A stretch of DNA of 64,000 bases from Streptomyces caniscabiei. GTDB lineage: Bacteria; Actinomycetota; Actinomycetes; Streptomycetales; Streptomycetaceae. A model generated the notes under the pieces. That model worked only from the letters and a program-made list of their open reading frames with translations. It was not told the DNA's origin and searched no databases. Below, in pieces: positions 40,394 through 47,960 of the stretch. Made by a program: the position numbers and the translations under genes. The stretch is taken from NCBI RefSeq assembly GCF_014930365.1, contig NZ_JABXWI010000001.1:124001-188000 (forward strand), read 5' to 3'. Positions within the stretch are counted from its first letter, which is position 1, and each line of letters begins with the position of its first letter.

Positions 40394-40644
40394 GTGGTTT
40401 GTGGGGCCATCTTGGGGAGCCGACTCACAACCTGGCTTCCAAGGGTGCGTCCGCAAGATTGCCGTTATCAACCGTCGGCAGGACAAGTCTCCGCCTGAAA
40501 TGAACGGGCCGTGTCAAGGCAGGGCGGCCGGGGCAGTTCATGGCAGGGACGCCATCAACAAGTACCTGCTGACGGCATCGACCTGGTGCGGGATACTCCG
40601 AAACGTTCCGAACTGACGATCATGCACTGAGCTGGGGGCAAACA

Positions 40645-42213
40645 GTGGCGGGCGGGAACGATCCATACGCACGGGAACTCGCGCGGCAGGCCAGAGAGCG
40701 GGAGAAAGCCCGGAAGGCCGCCGAAGCTGAGGCAAAGCGGAAGGCTCGCGAGGCGAAACTGGCGTACGAAGCGGCCCGCGCCCAAGAGGCTGTCGACCGT
40801 ACGAGCGTGGCCGAGCACGATGCCGAGCAGCTCTCCAAGCTGCTCCGCACGGCTGTCGTGGACGGAAGTCCGTTGACGTTCGAGCGCTTGAAGCAGAAGT
40901 TCATTGCGGCGCCGTTCGCACAACCCAAGGGTCGCGCCAAAGCCGTGGCCTTGCCCAAGTGGGAGGAGTACGAGCCGGAGCCCCCACGGGGACTGCTGGG
41001 CGCTCTCGGGTTTGGACGCCGCGGATACGACACGGAGGTCGAAGCCGCTCGCAAGCGGTTCGACCGAGCGCTGCGAGACCACGCACGCGACGAGAAGAGG
41101 CGCGTTGAGAAGCTGGAGAAAGCCCGCGCCCAGCACAAGGAACGCAACCAGGAAGAAGCTGCCCGAGTAGAGGCGTGGAACGCCGATCTGGCGGGCCGCC
41201 GTAACGCCTACCGGGACAGGGACGTCGAAGCTGTCGAGTGGTTCGTCGACCAGGTCCTGGCCGCCTCTGTCTATCCGCACGGTTTCCCGAAGACCCATCA
41301 GGTCTCGTTCCAAGCAGACACCGGGGACTTGCTGGTTGAGATCGACCTACCCCTGGAAGACGTGGTTCCTGCGGCCCGCGCGTACCGGTATGTGAAGACT
41401 CGCGACGAGATCACTCCCGTTCCGAGGCCGGACAAAGAGTGCAAGGAACTGTACGCGTCAGTGCTGGCGCAGACTGCCTTACGCACCGTCCACGAGCTCT
41501 TCGCCTCCGACACCGAGGGCGTAGTCCAGTCCGTCGCCCTGAACGGGCATGTGGCCACTATCGACCGCGCCACGGGGCGAAACGTCCATCCGTGCTTGAT
41601 CACGCTTCAGGCGGATCGGACCGAGTTCAGTCAGCTGGTCCTGACGCAGGTGGACCCGCGGGCCTGCCTGAAGCGGCTGCGGTCAATCATCTCGCCCAAC
41701 CCGTACGAGTTGGAGCCAGTACGGCCGTTGGTCACATTCGACCTGTCCAAGTTCCGCCTCATGGACAGCCTGGACGTCGTGGCAGGTCTGGACAGCCGCC
41801 CGGTACTGATGGACCTGACGCCCACGGAGTTCGAGCACCTCATCCGGCAACTGTTCGAGGCCATCGGCCTGGACAGCGTAAACACACAGCCGTCGAAGGA
41901 CGAGGGTGTGGACGCGGTCGCGATGAACACGGACCCGGTCATGAAGGGGCTGTGCATCATCCAGGCCAAACGCACCAAGAATGTGGTGCCGTTCGAAACT
42001 GTCTCTGCGCTCGCCGGCGTCGTGGAACACAAGCGTGCAGCCAAAGGCATCCTGGTGACGACCTCCTGGTTCGGCCGGGCCAGCGAAGCGTTCGCCAACG
42101 AGCACGGGAGGCTTGAACTCCTCGACGGCGCCAACCTGGTGCACCTGTTCAAGGAACATATGAAGCTCGACGTCATCCCCGGACCGGTACCACCGAAGCG
42201 GCGTCCCCAGTAG
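40645..42213 (+). CDS. Mrr-like restriction endonuclease
   Basis: A 522-residue protein from GTG 40645. The N-terminal 80 residues and 130-185 are charged coiled coils. Residues about 385-510 form the Mrr-type nuclease: LTPTEFEHLIRQLFEAIGL, the catalytic Asp in KDEGVDAVAM, IIQAKRTKN as the Gln-x-Lys motif, and the GILVTTSWFGRASEAFA strand-helix. Mrr enzymes cut modified DNA (type IV). It lies 300 bp past the attachment site, with an older tRNA-linked insertion as one possible source. Regulation not visible. A defence role is inferred from the domain; the coiled coils may sense or form oligomers. Confidence 0.8.
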   Translation: MAGGNDPYARELARQAREREKARKAAEAEAKRKAREAKLAYEAARAQEAVDRTSVAEHDAEQLSKLLRTAVVDGSPLTFERLKQKFIAAPFAQPKGRAKAVALPKWEEYEPEPPRGLLGALGFGRRGYDTEVEAARKRFDRALRDHARDEKRRVEKLEKARAQHKERNQEEAARVEAWNADLAGRRNAYRDRDVEAVEWFVDQVLAASVYPHGFPKTHQVSFQADTGDLLVEIDLPLEDVVPAARAYRYVKTRDEITPVPRPDKECKELYASVLAQTALRTVHELFASDTEGVVQSVALNGHVATIDRATGRNVHPCLITLQADRTEFSQLVLTQVDPRACLKRLRSIISPNPYELEPVRPLVTFDLSKFRLMDSLDVVAGLDSRPVLMDLTPTEFEHLIRQLFEAIGLDSVNTQPSKDEGVDAVAMNTDPVMKGLCIIQAKRTKNVVPFETVSALAGVVEHKRAAKGILVTTSWFGRASEAFANEHGRLELLDGANLVHLFKEHMKLDVIPGPVPPKRRPQ

Positions 42214-42352
42214 GCGCGCCCTGCTTCCAGGACGCGACGCCGGCGCACTGCAGCCTCAAGTACGTGATCTTGTGGAAGAGCCTGGAGAGTACGGCTATCG
42301 GTACGGCGGAGGTCGGGTGTTTGCGGTGGCGGGGGATCGGGGAGCGGACCGG

Positions 42353-42760
42353 CTACTTGAGGTCGATCACTCGGACCGGCTGCCCGGTGGTGCGGGCGAT
42401 GGTTTCGAAGTCGCGGTCGTAGTGCAGCAGCATGAGTCCTGCTTCTTCTGCGGCCGCGGCCACGAGGAGGTCGACGGCTCCGGCGCTGCGGTGCTCACCC
42501 TTGGTGGTGAGCTCGCGCTGGACGATGCGGGCGCGCCGGTAAATGCCGTCGGGCATGGGGCACCAGGTGAACTGGTTCAGCCGTTCCTGGATGGCCTCGC
42601 GGTCTTTCTCGGAACGTGCGGAGTAAAGGACTTCCAGTTCGGTGAGGTCGCACAGGGCGATCAGACCGGCGCCCATCCTCTGCTCCCACTCCTCGGTCGC
42701 CTGACGCAGCAGCACGCGAGCCAGGGCCGACGTATCGATGAGGTAGTCGGCAACGCTCAC
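42353..42760 (-). CDS. vapC: VapC-type PIN-domain toxin
   Basis: A 135-residue protein from GTG 42760. It has the PIN acidic residues: Asp 9 (YLIDTSAL), Glu 41-43 (DLTELEV), Asp 97 (SAGAVDLLVA) and Asp 115-117 (LLHYDRDFE). VapC toxins are metal-dependent RNases that cleave tRNA or rRNA. Its start overlaps the antitoxin stop by 4 nt (GTGA). All catalytic residues are present, so it should be active. The RNA target cannot be known from sequence. Confidence 0.88.
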   Translation of the reverse strand: MSVADYLIDTSALARVLLRQATEEWEQRMGAGLIALCDLTELEVLYSARSEKDREAIQERLNQFTWCPMPDGIYRRARIVQRELTTKGEHRSAGAVDLLVAAAAEEAGLMLLHYDRDFETIARTTGQPVRVIDLK

Positions 42761-42984
42761 CGGGCGGAACCACCTCGATAGTTACGCTTGTCCAGGAGGA
42801 ATTCGATGTCGAGGGCGCCTTCATCCGCGAGATCCTGCAGCTCATGCAGGGCACGCAAGCGACGGTTGCGTGCGACGACCTCACGCAGGGCGGTGTTGAT
42901 GGTGTCCCGCTTCGTGGAAGTGCCCAGCTCCTTCGCTGCGGCGTCCAACGCGTCGTCGTCGAGATCGATGACGGTTCTGCTCAT
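42757..42984 (-). CDS. vapB: VapB-type antitoxin
   Basis: A 75-residue protein from ATG 42984, behind GGAGGTGG. The opening SRTVIDLDDDALDAAAKELG is the ribbon-helix-helix start of the VapB family, followed by a TINTALREVVARNRR helix and a C-terminal arm (EFLLDKRNYRGG) that blocks the toxin. First gene of the pair. A palindrome at 43011-43026 upstream fits autorepression by the VapBC complex. Confidence 0.85.
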   Translation of the reverse strand: MSRTVIDLDDDALDAAAKELGTSTKRDTINTALREVVARNRRLRALHELQDLADEGALDIEFLLDKRNYRGGSAR

Positions 42985-43010
42985 GAGCCCACCTCCGTAT
43001 ACACCAGCCA

Positions 43011-43040
43011 ATGTATCACTATACATGATCGAATATATCG
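43011..43040. promoter_or_regulatory. VapBC operator/promoter region
   Basis: ATGTAT-CACT-ATACAT (43011-43026) is a perfect inverted repeat 27 bp upstream of the antitoxin start, followed by CGAATATATCG (43030-43040). The region is unusually AT-rich for this genome, as expected for a promoter and operator. Confidence 0.65.
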
Positions 43041-43253
43041 CGAGGAGGGGTCGGAACCAGTCTGCCGCTTGCGGACCGACGAGCATCCATGGACAGCAGG
43101 GACACGCCAGGACTCGGCTCGGTACGTCGCGACAGACCGCAGAGCGCGCTCGGTGCCAGCGGAGGGCTCCGAGATCCTCGCCATGCGACTCCGGGAGCCA
43201 TTTGGGAGCCGATCTGCTCCCCAGACCCTCCCGCCGGGGCCGGGGGGTGTTGA

Positions 43254-43664
43254 TCAGGCCGGGAGCCAGGTGGGCCATTGGGGTGGGATGTTGGTTGGGG
43301 GGCAGAGGCCTGAGTCGGCCGGGTAGTCGGCCAGGGTGCCTCGGGTGGCGAAGAGGTACCAGGCCAGGGCGGCCGTGGTGAGGAGTACCAGGAGTAGCGG
43401 CAGCGTGGCGCGGAGCGCTTTTGGCGCGTGGCGTGCCAGGCGGCGGGCGAGGGCATGGGTGAGCAGGGCGACCAGTGCCTCGGCTGCCACGGTCAGGGGG
43501 AGCAGGAAGTTGAGTTCGAAGCGGCCGCCCGCGTCGTAACCCGCGTCGCAGTACGCGCGTGCCCAGACGGTCAGGGACCAGGCGGCGGCGCCCATCGTGG
43601 CTCCGAGCAGGGCGGAGCCTGCCCAGGGAAGGCAGGAGGTGGGTCTCGGGTCTGCTGTGTGCAC
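43254..43664 (-). CDS. Hypothetical membrane protein
   Basis: A 136-residue protein from GTG 43664, read leftward. Three membrane segments lie at about 14-37, 52-70 and 80-104, with a Cys/Trp-containing outer loop (AYCDAGYDAGG) and a C-terminus rich in Pro and Trp (LCPPTNIPPQWPTW). No transporter or enzyme signature. The gap of about 230 bp toward the VapBC operon holds nothing recognisable. Function unknown. Confidence 0.6.
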   Translation of the reverse strand: MHTADPRPTSCLPWAGSALLGATMGAAAWSLTVWARAYCDAGYDAGGRFELNFLLPLTVAAEALVALLTHALARRLARHAPKALRATLPLLLVLLTTAALAWYLFATRGTLADYPADSGLCPPTNIPPQWPTWLPA

Positions 43665-43713
43665 GACATGACATGACTGCCGATGCGTCGTCCGCGGTTC
43701 CGGGGGGGCGTTG

Positions 43714-44904
43714 TCAGAGGGTGAGGGGGAGGTGGCTCAGGCCTCGGGTCAGGCGGGTGTGGCGCCAGGGGAGGGCGGCGGCGGGGGTCGCCAGGCTGGC
43801 TCGGGGGTGGCGGGTGATGATGGCGTGGAGGGCCAGTTCGGCTTCGGCGCGGGCCAAGGGGGCTCCCAGGCATCGGTGGATGCCGTGGCCGAACGCGAGG
43901 TGGCCGGTGGCGCTGCGGGTGAGATCGAGACGGTCGGGATGGGGGAAGCGGTCGGGGTCGCGGTTGGCGGCGCCGGGTGCGATGAGGACCGGGGCGCCTG
44001 CGGGGATCTCGGTGCCGCCCAGGGTGAGCGCCTCGGTGGTGTAGCGGAACGTGGCGATCCCGACGGGCGAGTCGAAGCGCAGCAACTCGTCCAGCACGTC
44101 GCCGATGAGCCGCGGCTCGGCCCTCAGTCGCGCGAGCGACTCCGGGTGCCGTAGGAGGGCCAGGGCCGCGTTGCCGATGAAGTTGGTCGTGGTCTCGTGG
44201 CCGGCCACCAGCAGGAGTACGGCGAGCGAGACGAGCTCTTCCTCCGACAGGCGGTCCTGGCCGTCTCGTACGGCGATGAGGTCGTCGAGCAGGCTGTTGC
44301 CGGGGGCGGCGCGCTTGGTGGCGACCAGGGCCGTCATGTAGTCACCGATGGCGTGGGAGGCGGCGTCGATCCGCCGGGGGTCTCCGGCTGCGAACAGGTC
44401 GCTCGACCACGTCCGTACGGATGCGCGGTCGGGCTCGGGGACCCCCAGCAGCTCGCAGATGACCGTGACGGGCAGCGGGACCGCCAGTTCGGCGACGAGG
44501 TCCACCGTTCCGTGGTCCGGCCAGGCGTCGAGCAACTCGTCGACCACGCCGGAGATGTACGGGCGCAGCCTCGCCACCGCCCCCGTGGTGAACGCCTTCG
44601 CCACCAGTGCCCGTAGCCGGGCGTGCTCCGGTGGGTCGGTGGCGAGCATGTTCCGGGAGACGGCCGGATGGAGATCGCGCTGCGACGGTCGGCCCGCGAA
44701 GAACCTCGCCGTGTCCTTCGAGAGCCGGGGGTCCGTGAATGCCTCCCGGGCCTCGGCGTAGCCCGTGACCACGTAGCTGTGGCGGCCTCCCGAGCCGGTG
44801 GCCACCTTGCTCACCGGTGCCGCTTCACGCAGGCGGGCGTAGGTCGGGTAGGGGTCGGTGAAGAAGCCGGGGTCCTGCAGCGGGTCGGGCGCCGGGTTGG
44901 TCAC
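43714..44904 (-). CDS. Cytochrome P450
   Basis: A 396-residue protein, a normal length for a soluble actinobacterial P450. The I-helix has LLLVAGHETTTNF (oxygen-binding Glu/Thr), the K-helix ELLRF (ExxR) and the heme loop FGHGIHRCLG with the ligand Cys at about residue 345. It overlaps the membrane-protein gene by 4 nt (GTGA), the last gene of an operon with ImmA/IrrE and MAB_1171c-type proteins. P450s in such operons are frequent in Streptomyces; substrate unknown. It oxidises a small molecule using ferredoxin-type partners encoded elsewhere. Confidence 0.9.
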   Translation of the reverse strand: MTNPAPDPLQDPGFFTDPYPTYARLREAAPVSKVATGSGGRHSYVVTGYAEAREAFTDPRLSKDTARFFAGRPSQRDLHPAVSRNMLATDPPEHARLRALVAKAFTTGAVARLRPYISGVVDELLDAWPDHGTVDLVAELAVPLPVTVICELLGVPEPDRASVRTWSSDLFAAGDPRRIDAASHAIGDYMTALVATKRAAPGNSLLDDLIAVRDGQDRLSEEELVSLAVLLLVAGHETTTNFIGNAALALLRHPESLARLRAEPRLIGDVLDELLRFDSPVGIATFRYTTEALTLGGTEIPAGAPVLIAPGAANRDPDRFPHPDRLDLTRSATGHLAFGHGIHRCLGAPLARAEAELALHAIITRHPRASLATPAAALPWRHTRLTRGLSHLPLTL

Positions 44905-46181
44905 GTTCGGGGGTCCGTTCCGGATGGCGTCAAGGGTTCGGGGGTGGGCGACCCGCAGTCCGGGGTGGTCGCGGGGGTGGTTCCACGAGTGGTCGCGGGG
45001 GTGGTTCGGGTGTATGCCCTGGCCACCAGGAGCAGCCATTCCGTTTCGGCTCTCAGGTTGCCCGGTCGGGAGGGGGGTTTGGGGGGTGGTGGGGTGGGGT
45101 GGGATTTCGGTTCGCTCGCGGTTGCCGGTTCGGTTTCCGTTTCCGCCTTCTTCGTGTGGATCGCCGCGCGCAGGACGGCTGCCTCCACGATCGCGTCCCC
45201 TTCCGGGGTTCCCGTCAAGCCGCGTGCGGCGACTGCTCGTTCGGCACTCTGCTGGACGCGGGGCGAGCGGTGGGGGCGGAGGGCCAGTACGCCGTCGTTG
45301 ATCTCGATCACCCGGCGGTGGAGGTGGAAGTCGGAGTCGTCCCCGTGCCGCGAGTCCGTCGAGGCCAGGACGACTTCGGGGGTCGTGTCGGTGATGTCCT
45401 TCCACAGGACGGCCAGCGCGGCGAACGACCTCGACTCCCAGCGGCGGCGCAGGAACTGGCTGACGGGCCAGGCGACCGCCGGGAGGGTGAGTCCCAGGGT
45501 GATGAGGAGTACCGCGAGCGCCGGCGCCGTCACGCTGAACACGCAGCGGACGGGGCTGACAGGAGTCGAGCACCGGACACCGTGCGGCAGGAGGTCCAGT
45601 TCCAGCCCGATGGAGATCAGGCCGAAGACCTTGTACGCGGCGTACACCAGCGCGAAGGCGCAGCCCACGGCGGTGATGCGCAGCCCTGCGCGCTGGCTCC
45701 TGCGGCGTGACTGGCCGGCCTGTTTCCAGGTCTGCTTGCCGAAGTCCTTCGCGGTGACGCCGAGGTACGTGATGTAGATCAGCACGTACAGCGCGTACAG
45801 CTGGGGCGAGTCGTCGTTCAACTGGCTGGCGGTGAACAGCACCGTCATGCCGGTGACGGAGATGCCGAGGAACAGCACGCGCCGTCGGATGCTCCGCCGG
45901 GCCTCCTCGGGTTCCAGGTCGAGTTGCAGCATGAACGCCAGGACGGAGGTCGCGGCGGCCAGCGTGAACGAGTTGCTCAGCAGTCGTCCGCCGTCGGGGA
46001 CGACGCTTTCGACCGCGTTCTCCACGACGGAGACGTACGAGCCGAAGGCACAGGCGAAGGAGACGAGGAGTGCCGCCATGGCCCAGGTGCCGGTCGGCCG
46101 GTGGCCGCCCCGGCCGCGGAGCCAGTAGCCGGCGGCGAGCAGCAGCACGAGGGCCACGCCTGCGAACAAGAGGTCGATCAT
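44901..46181 (-). CDS. MAB_1171c-type (DUF6545) membrane protein
   Basis: A 426-residue protein from ATG 46181, overlapping the ImmA/IrrE stop by 4 nt. Seven or so membrane segments lie in residues 1-250 (start IDLLFAGVALVLLLAAGYWL), then a cytosolic domain ending in a Pro/Thr-rich tail. Proteins of the MAB_1171c family (DUF6545) are found between ImmA/IrrE and P450 genes in Streptomyces and mycobacteria; their role is not established. Perhaps a receptor that signals to the peptidase. Assignment rests on topology and neighbourhood. Confidence 0.75.
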   Translation of the reverse strand: MIDLLFAGVALVLLLAAGYWLRGRGGHRPTGTWAMAALLVSFACAFGSYVSVVENAVESVVPDGGRLLSNSFTLAAATSVLAFMLQLDLEPEEARRSIRRRVLFLGISVTGMTVLFTASQLNDDSPQLYALYVLIYITYLGVTAKDFGKQTWKQAGQSRRRSQRAGLRITAVGCAFALVYAAYKVFGLISIGLELDLLPHGVRCSTPVSPVRCVFSVTAPALAVLLITLGLTLPAVAWPVSQFLRRRWESRSFAALAVLWKDITDTTPEVVLASTDSRHGDDSDFHLHRRVIEINDGVLALRPHRSPRVQQSAERAVAARGLTGTPEGDAIVEAAVLRAAIHTKKAETETEPATASEPKSHPTPPPPKPPSRPGNLRAETEWLLLVARAYTRTTPATTRGTTPATTPDCGSPTPEPLTPSGTDPRT

Positions 46182-46705
46182 CGGCGGCGACGGCCCTTCC
46201 TGGTGGGTTCGGCGAACAGGGCCTCCCAGCGTTCGGCGCCCTTCTCGGGCTCGCGGGGAGGTAACTCGCGTCCGCGGTAGATGTGCTGCCGGATGACGGT
46301 GGCCATCGTCTCGGCCTCGCGCTCGTCGTCCGTGGAGTAGCTCGTCCGTCCGTTCATGCGCCGGACGAGGGTGGGGTTGAAGCCGAGGGCGTGGCAGGCG
46401 TCGGCGTCCAGTTCCAGCGTGCCGGGGTGGTCGCAGATGATGTGGCTGACCTCGTGCGCGAGGATGTGGTTCTGGTGCAGGGCGGAGGTTCCCTCCTCGT
46501 AGAAGAGGAGGTCCGCGTCGGGTGTCTCCAGGCGGATCCCGCAGGGGGCGTCGATCGCGCCGAGGGTGCTCAGGGGGCGGAGGATGATCGGCCGGCCGCG
46601 TTGCTCCGCCACGGCGTCGCAGAGGTCTCTCGTGTTGAAGCGGTGCGGGAGGCTGAGCGCGTCCACGCGTTCTTCGCATGCGCGGCGTAACCGCTCAAGG
46701 TCCAT
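46178..46705 (-). CDS. ImmA/IrrE-family metallopeptidase
   Basis: A 175-residue protein from ATG 46705. HEVSH at residues 84-88 is the zinc-binding HExxH motif, preceded by LHQNHILA, and a third acidic ligand can lie in DDEREAETMA (about 126-134). ImmA/IrrE peptidases cut XRE-type repressors; in Bacillus ICEBs1 ImmA releases ImmR repression. The XRE gene stands upstream, so cleavage of that regulator is the natural proposal. It is the first gene of a coupled triad with the MAB_1171c-like and P450 genes. Confidence 0.85.
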   Translation of the reverse strand: MDLERLRRACEERVDALSLPHRFNTRDLCDAVAEQRGRPIILRPLSTLGAIDAPCGIRLETPDADLLFYEEGTSALHQNHILAHEVSHIICDHPGTLELDADACHALGFNPTLVRRMNGRTSYSTDDEREAETMATVIRQHIYRGRELPPREPEKGAERWEALFAEPTRKGRRRR

Positions 46706-46902
46706 GTCCGGTCCTGACGTTGCTCGGGTCTGGCCGCTGACGGCGTGACCCCGTAAGGCCGGAGTGCGATCCGGGGTCCCCGGCACCGAATCGCTCGAAA
46801 GCTTAGGCGAACACGTGGGCGCGTCCAAGGGAATCCGGGAGCTGTGGCTGAATGGCCGGATCTCGCGATCTGGGTGCCCCCTGGCGGTGGCTGCGGGCGG
46901 TG

Positions 46903-47358
46903 TTAATTGTCCAGGTCGAGGTCGTTCGATGGGGTTTCGCCCGGGAGACCCTCCAGGATGCGGGCCTGTTCGATCACCGCTGTCACCATCTGGAGGGTTT
47001 CCGCGCTCAGGCCGTTGGCGCGCAGGGCCACGGTGCGGACGTTCTGGTCTCGCATGGCGGCCAGGACGGCGATCTCCGCCCGGGTGCGCTGGGCGGCCTG
47101 CTCGTCGACGAAGTAGCCGGCGGGAACGCCGAAGAAGTCGGCCAAGGCCTTGATGGTGTGCCGCGTGGGGTTCTTCTTGGCGCCGGTGCGCAGTTGCTGG
47201 ATCGCACTCGCCGTGAGCCCCTTGCCCTCGCCCCCCGAGGCCTCTCGGATCCCCTCGGCGACCTCGGCGTACGTGTAGGGGCCGCGACCCGCGGGGTGGA
47301 CCTCCTGGAAGAGGTGGTCCAGCAACTGCGCGAAGGTGCGCGCCTCGTCGTCTGTCAC
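46903..47358 (-). CDS. XRE-family transcription regulator
   Basis: A 151-residue protein from GTG 47358. The helix-turn-helix spans about residues 27-82 (YAEVAEGIREASGG, LTASAIQQLRTGAKKNPTR, TIKALADFFGVPAGYF). The C-terminal 60 residues are helical and could bind a partner. It is the first leftward gene before the ImmA/IrrE triad (197-bp gap). A palindrome at 47434 lies just upstream. Likely repressor of the divergent intergenic region and its own operon. Confidence 0.85.
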   Translation of the reverse strand: MTDDEARTFAQLLDHLFQEVHPAGRGPYTYAEVAEGIREASGGEGKGLTASAIQQLRTGAKKNPTRHTIKALADFFGVPAGYFVDEQAAQRTRAEIAVLAAMRDQNVRTVALRANGLSAETLQMVTAVIEQARILEGLPGETPSNDLDLDN

Positions 47359-47433
47359 GTCCGGTACGTCCTTGTCCTGATCGCCGCTGTGTCCACTCTG
47401 GTGCGTGTGAGCGCGGACCGCGGTGGCTTCTGA

Positions 47434-47474
47434 TCAACTTTAGTTGACGATCGACCACAACTACGGTGTACGTT
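47434..47474. promoter_or_regulatory. Palindrome and promoter in divergent region
   Basis: TCAACT-TT-AGTTGA (47434-47447) is a perfect 6-bp inverted repeat. It overlaps TTGACG (47444-47449), a -35 box for the rightward direction with TACGTT at 47469-47474 (19-bp spacer) as a weak -10. Binding of the XRE protein here would control both directions. Confidence 0.55.
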
Positions 47475-47560
47475 CTACGAGGGATCACTCACACCAGAGT
47501 GTTCCACGGCGCCAGGTGGCCGGGTTCCGCGGGGGTGGGCCCGGCCGCCTTGGAGCCTTC

Positions 47561-47592
47561 AGCTCCGGAGCGTTTTCGTTTCGGAGCTTTTT
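47561..47592 (+). terminator. Rho-independent terminator in intergenic region
   Basis: AGCTCCG (47561-47567), 14-nt loop, CGGAGCT (47582-47588), then TTTTT. It ends a short transcript from about 47480 with no gene. Confidence 0.65.
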
Positions 47593-47622
47593 CCGTTCCG
47601 CGACGCCGCCGTACGGCCGCTT

Positions 47623-47666
47623 CGTCCGGCACCGGTCCCTCCCCACGTGGGGACCGGTGCCGGACG
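47623..47666. terminator. Perfect 17-bp hairpin in intergenic region
   Basis: CGTCCGGCACCGGTCCC (47623-47639) pairs fully with 47650-47666, loop TCCCCACGTG. One of the longest perfect stems in the window. The remaining gap to 47960 shows no credible gene. Confidence 0.65.
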
Positions 47667-47960
47667 GCGCGGGGGTGTCGATCCACGCTTGGGGACGCGG
47701 ATCGAGGAGGTGGTGGCTGGGGGGCGTCGCTGAGGGTGGCCGGATGCGTGCGGCATGATGGATCGGATTTGCGGGCGCTACGCCGGTGGCCTCTGCGGGC
47801 CGTGCACGGCGTGTGCGGCCTGGGCCCGATCCTGCCAGTCGGGGCTGGTGGGAGAGGAGGGCTCTGGTCTCCGGTGACGGAATATCCGCAGGTCAGACCA
47901 GCAAGGTGAGTTTTCCGGTCCGGATGTCCACGCAGCGGGGGAAAGTAAGGGGTAGATGCC

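Noticed and set aside
47466..47909. Rightward 147-codon frame in the divergent gap
   Set aside because: It crosses a T-tailed terminator and a 17-bp hairpin and has random Arg/Gly composition.
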